Positions 63,878-64,000 of a stretch of 64,000 bases of DNA are shown one piece after another. The position numbers and the translations under genes were made by a program. This stretch comes from an uncultured Oscillospiraceae bacterium (GTDB taxonomy: Bacteria > Bacillota > Clostridia > Oscillospirales > Oscillospiraceae): positions 1-64,000 of the forward strand of contig CAJULD010000004.1 of assembly GCA_910587505.1 (NCBI GenBank), given 5' to 3'. Below the pieces are notes generated by a model. That model was not told the origin of the DNA, searched no databases, and saw nothing but the letters and a program-made list of their open reading frames with translations. Each line of letters starts with the position of its first letter. Positions within the stretch are counted from its first letter, which is position 1.

Positions 63878-64000
63878 ATGAATATTCTGGTTATTAATTG
63901 CAGCCCTGTAAAAAATGGCGCTACTGCTGAAATCGTAAAACTGGTAAGCGAATTTTTAAATGATGGAAACAGTGTTAAAACTTTGTGCATAGATGATTAT
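63878..64000 (+). CDS. NAD(P)H-dependent FMN reductase / flavodoxin-like protein, N-terminal part
   Basis: The frame begins at ATG 63878 after AAGGAATAAGGA and runs off the window after 41 codons. The start ILVINCSPVKNGATAEIVKLVSEF has the flavodoxin-like phosphate-binding loop (CSPVKNGAT, compare SPRKNGNT of iron-sulfur flavoproteins and FMN reductases). The base composition is low in GC. The rest of the gene lies outside the window. Confidence 0.75.
   Translation, partial: MNILVINCSPVKNGATAEIVKLVSEFLNDGNSVKTLCIDDY

Overview
The window is about 64 kb of GC-rich chromosome from a spore-forming member of the Clostridia. An alpha/beta-type small acid-soluble spore protein, Gram-positive operon layouts (rimP-nusA-ylxR-ylxQ-infB), strong Shine-Dalgarno sites, and glutamate dehydrogenases that resemble the Clostridium symbiosum enzyme all point that way. 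The high GC and the galactoside-degradation genes would suit a gut Oscillospiraceae-like organism, but this is inference. No intact mobile element, rRNA or CRISPR array is visible; most of the window is housekeeping and metabolic core.

Layout. 1-6.3 kb: the 3' end of pnp, a GNAT, a metallo-beta-lactamase-fold hydrolase, a spore protein, larC-larB (nickel-pincer cofactor), a DUF3841 gene and a small XRE repressor. 6.3-11.6 kb: the minus-strand rimP-nusA-mazG-like-ylxR-ylxQ-infB operon, with a consensus promoter, a leader attenuator-like hairpin and a very long intercistronic hairpin. 11.7-17.4 kb: YfbR-like nucleotidase, a membrane-bound XRE protein, then a tight minus-strand operon (ymdB, ASCH, ybaK-like, SbcD-like, asparaginase). 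17.7-20.6 kb: tandem glutamate dehydrogenase genes. 20.6-28 kb: YesL-like protein, a sugar ABC transporter without its ATPase, a GH36 alpha-galactosidase and an AraC regulator. 28-34 kb: an iron-uptake cluster with two different FeoB proteins, a free FeoA and a cell-wall amidase. 34-37 kb: YitT-like protein, a compact three-gene cassette (Cys-rich mini-protein, helical protein, sigma-region-4-like protein), tRNA-Thr and tRNA-Tyr, and a LexA-like S24 repressor. 37-46 kb: calcium-loop lipoprotein, two-component system, DUF1385-prmC, a patch of lower GC, recA. 46.5-51.8 kb: lacZ plus a second GH36 alpha-galactosidase. 52-64 kb: polysaccharide deacetylase, Ktr/Trk potassium uptake, LysR, purine permease, MscS, a truncated P-loop kinase, a DUF2156-GNAT fusion, glutaminase, a chemoreceptor and the start of a flavodoxin-like gene.

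How parts fit together. The two galactoside loci together can import and hydrolyse alpha- and beta-galactosides. Asparaginase, glutaminase and glutamate dehydrogenase form a nitrogen/ammonia node. The feo genes sit beside a promoter whose -10 is covered by a 16-bp palindrome, suggesting iron-responsive repression. The strongest unusual observation is that the second of the two tandem glutamate dehydrogenases has alanine in place of the catalytic lysine (position 125). Other points worth a second look are the leader terminator ahead of rimP-nusA, the three-gene cassette at 35 kb whose first gene uses a TTG start, and a possible small RNA between the tRNA terminator and an SOS-like box.
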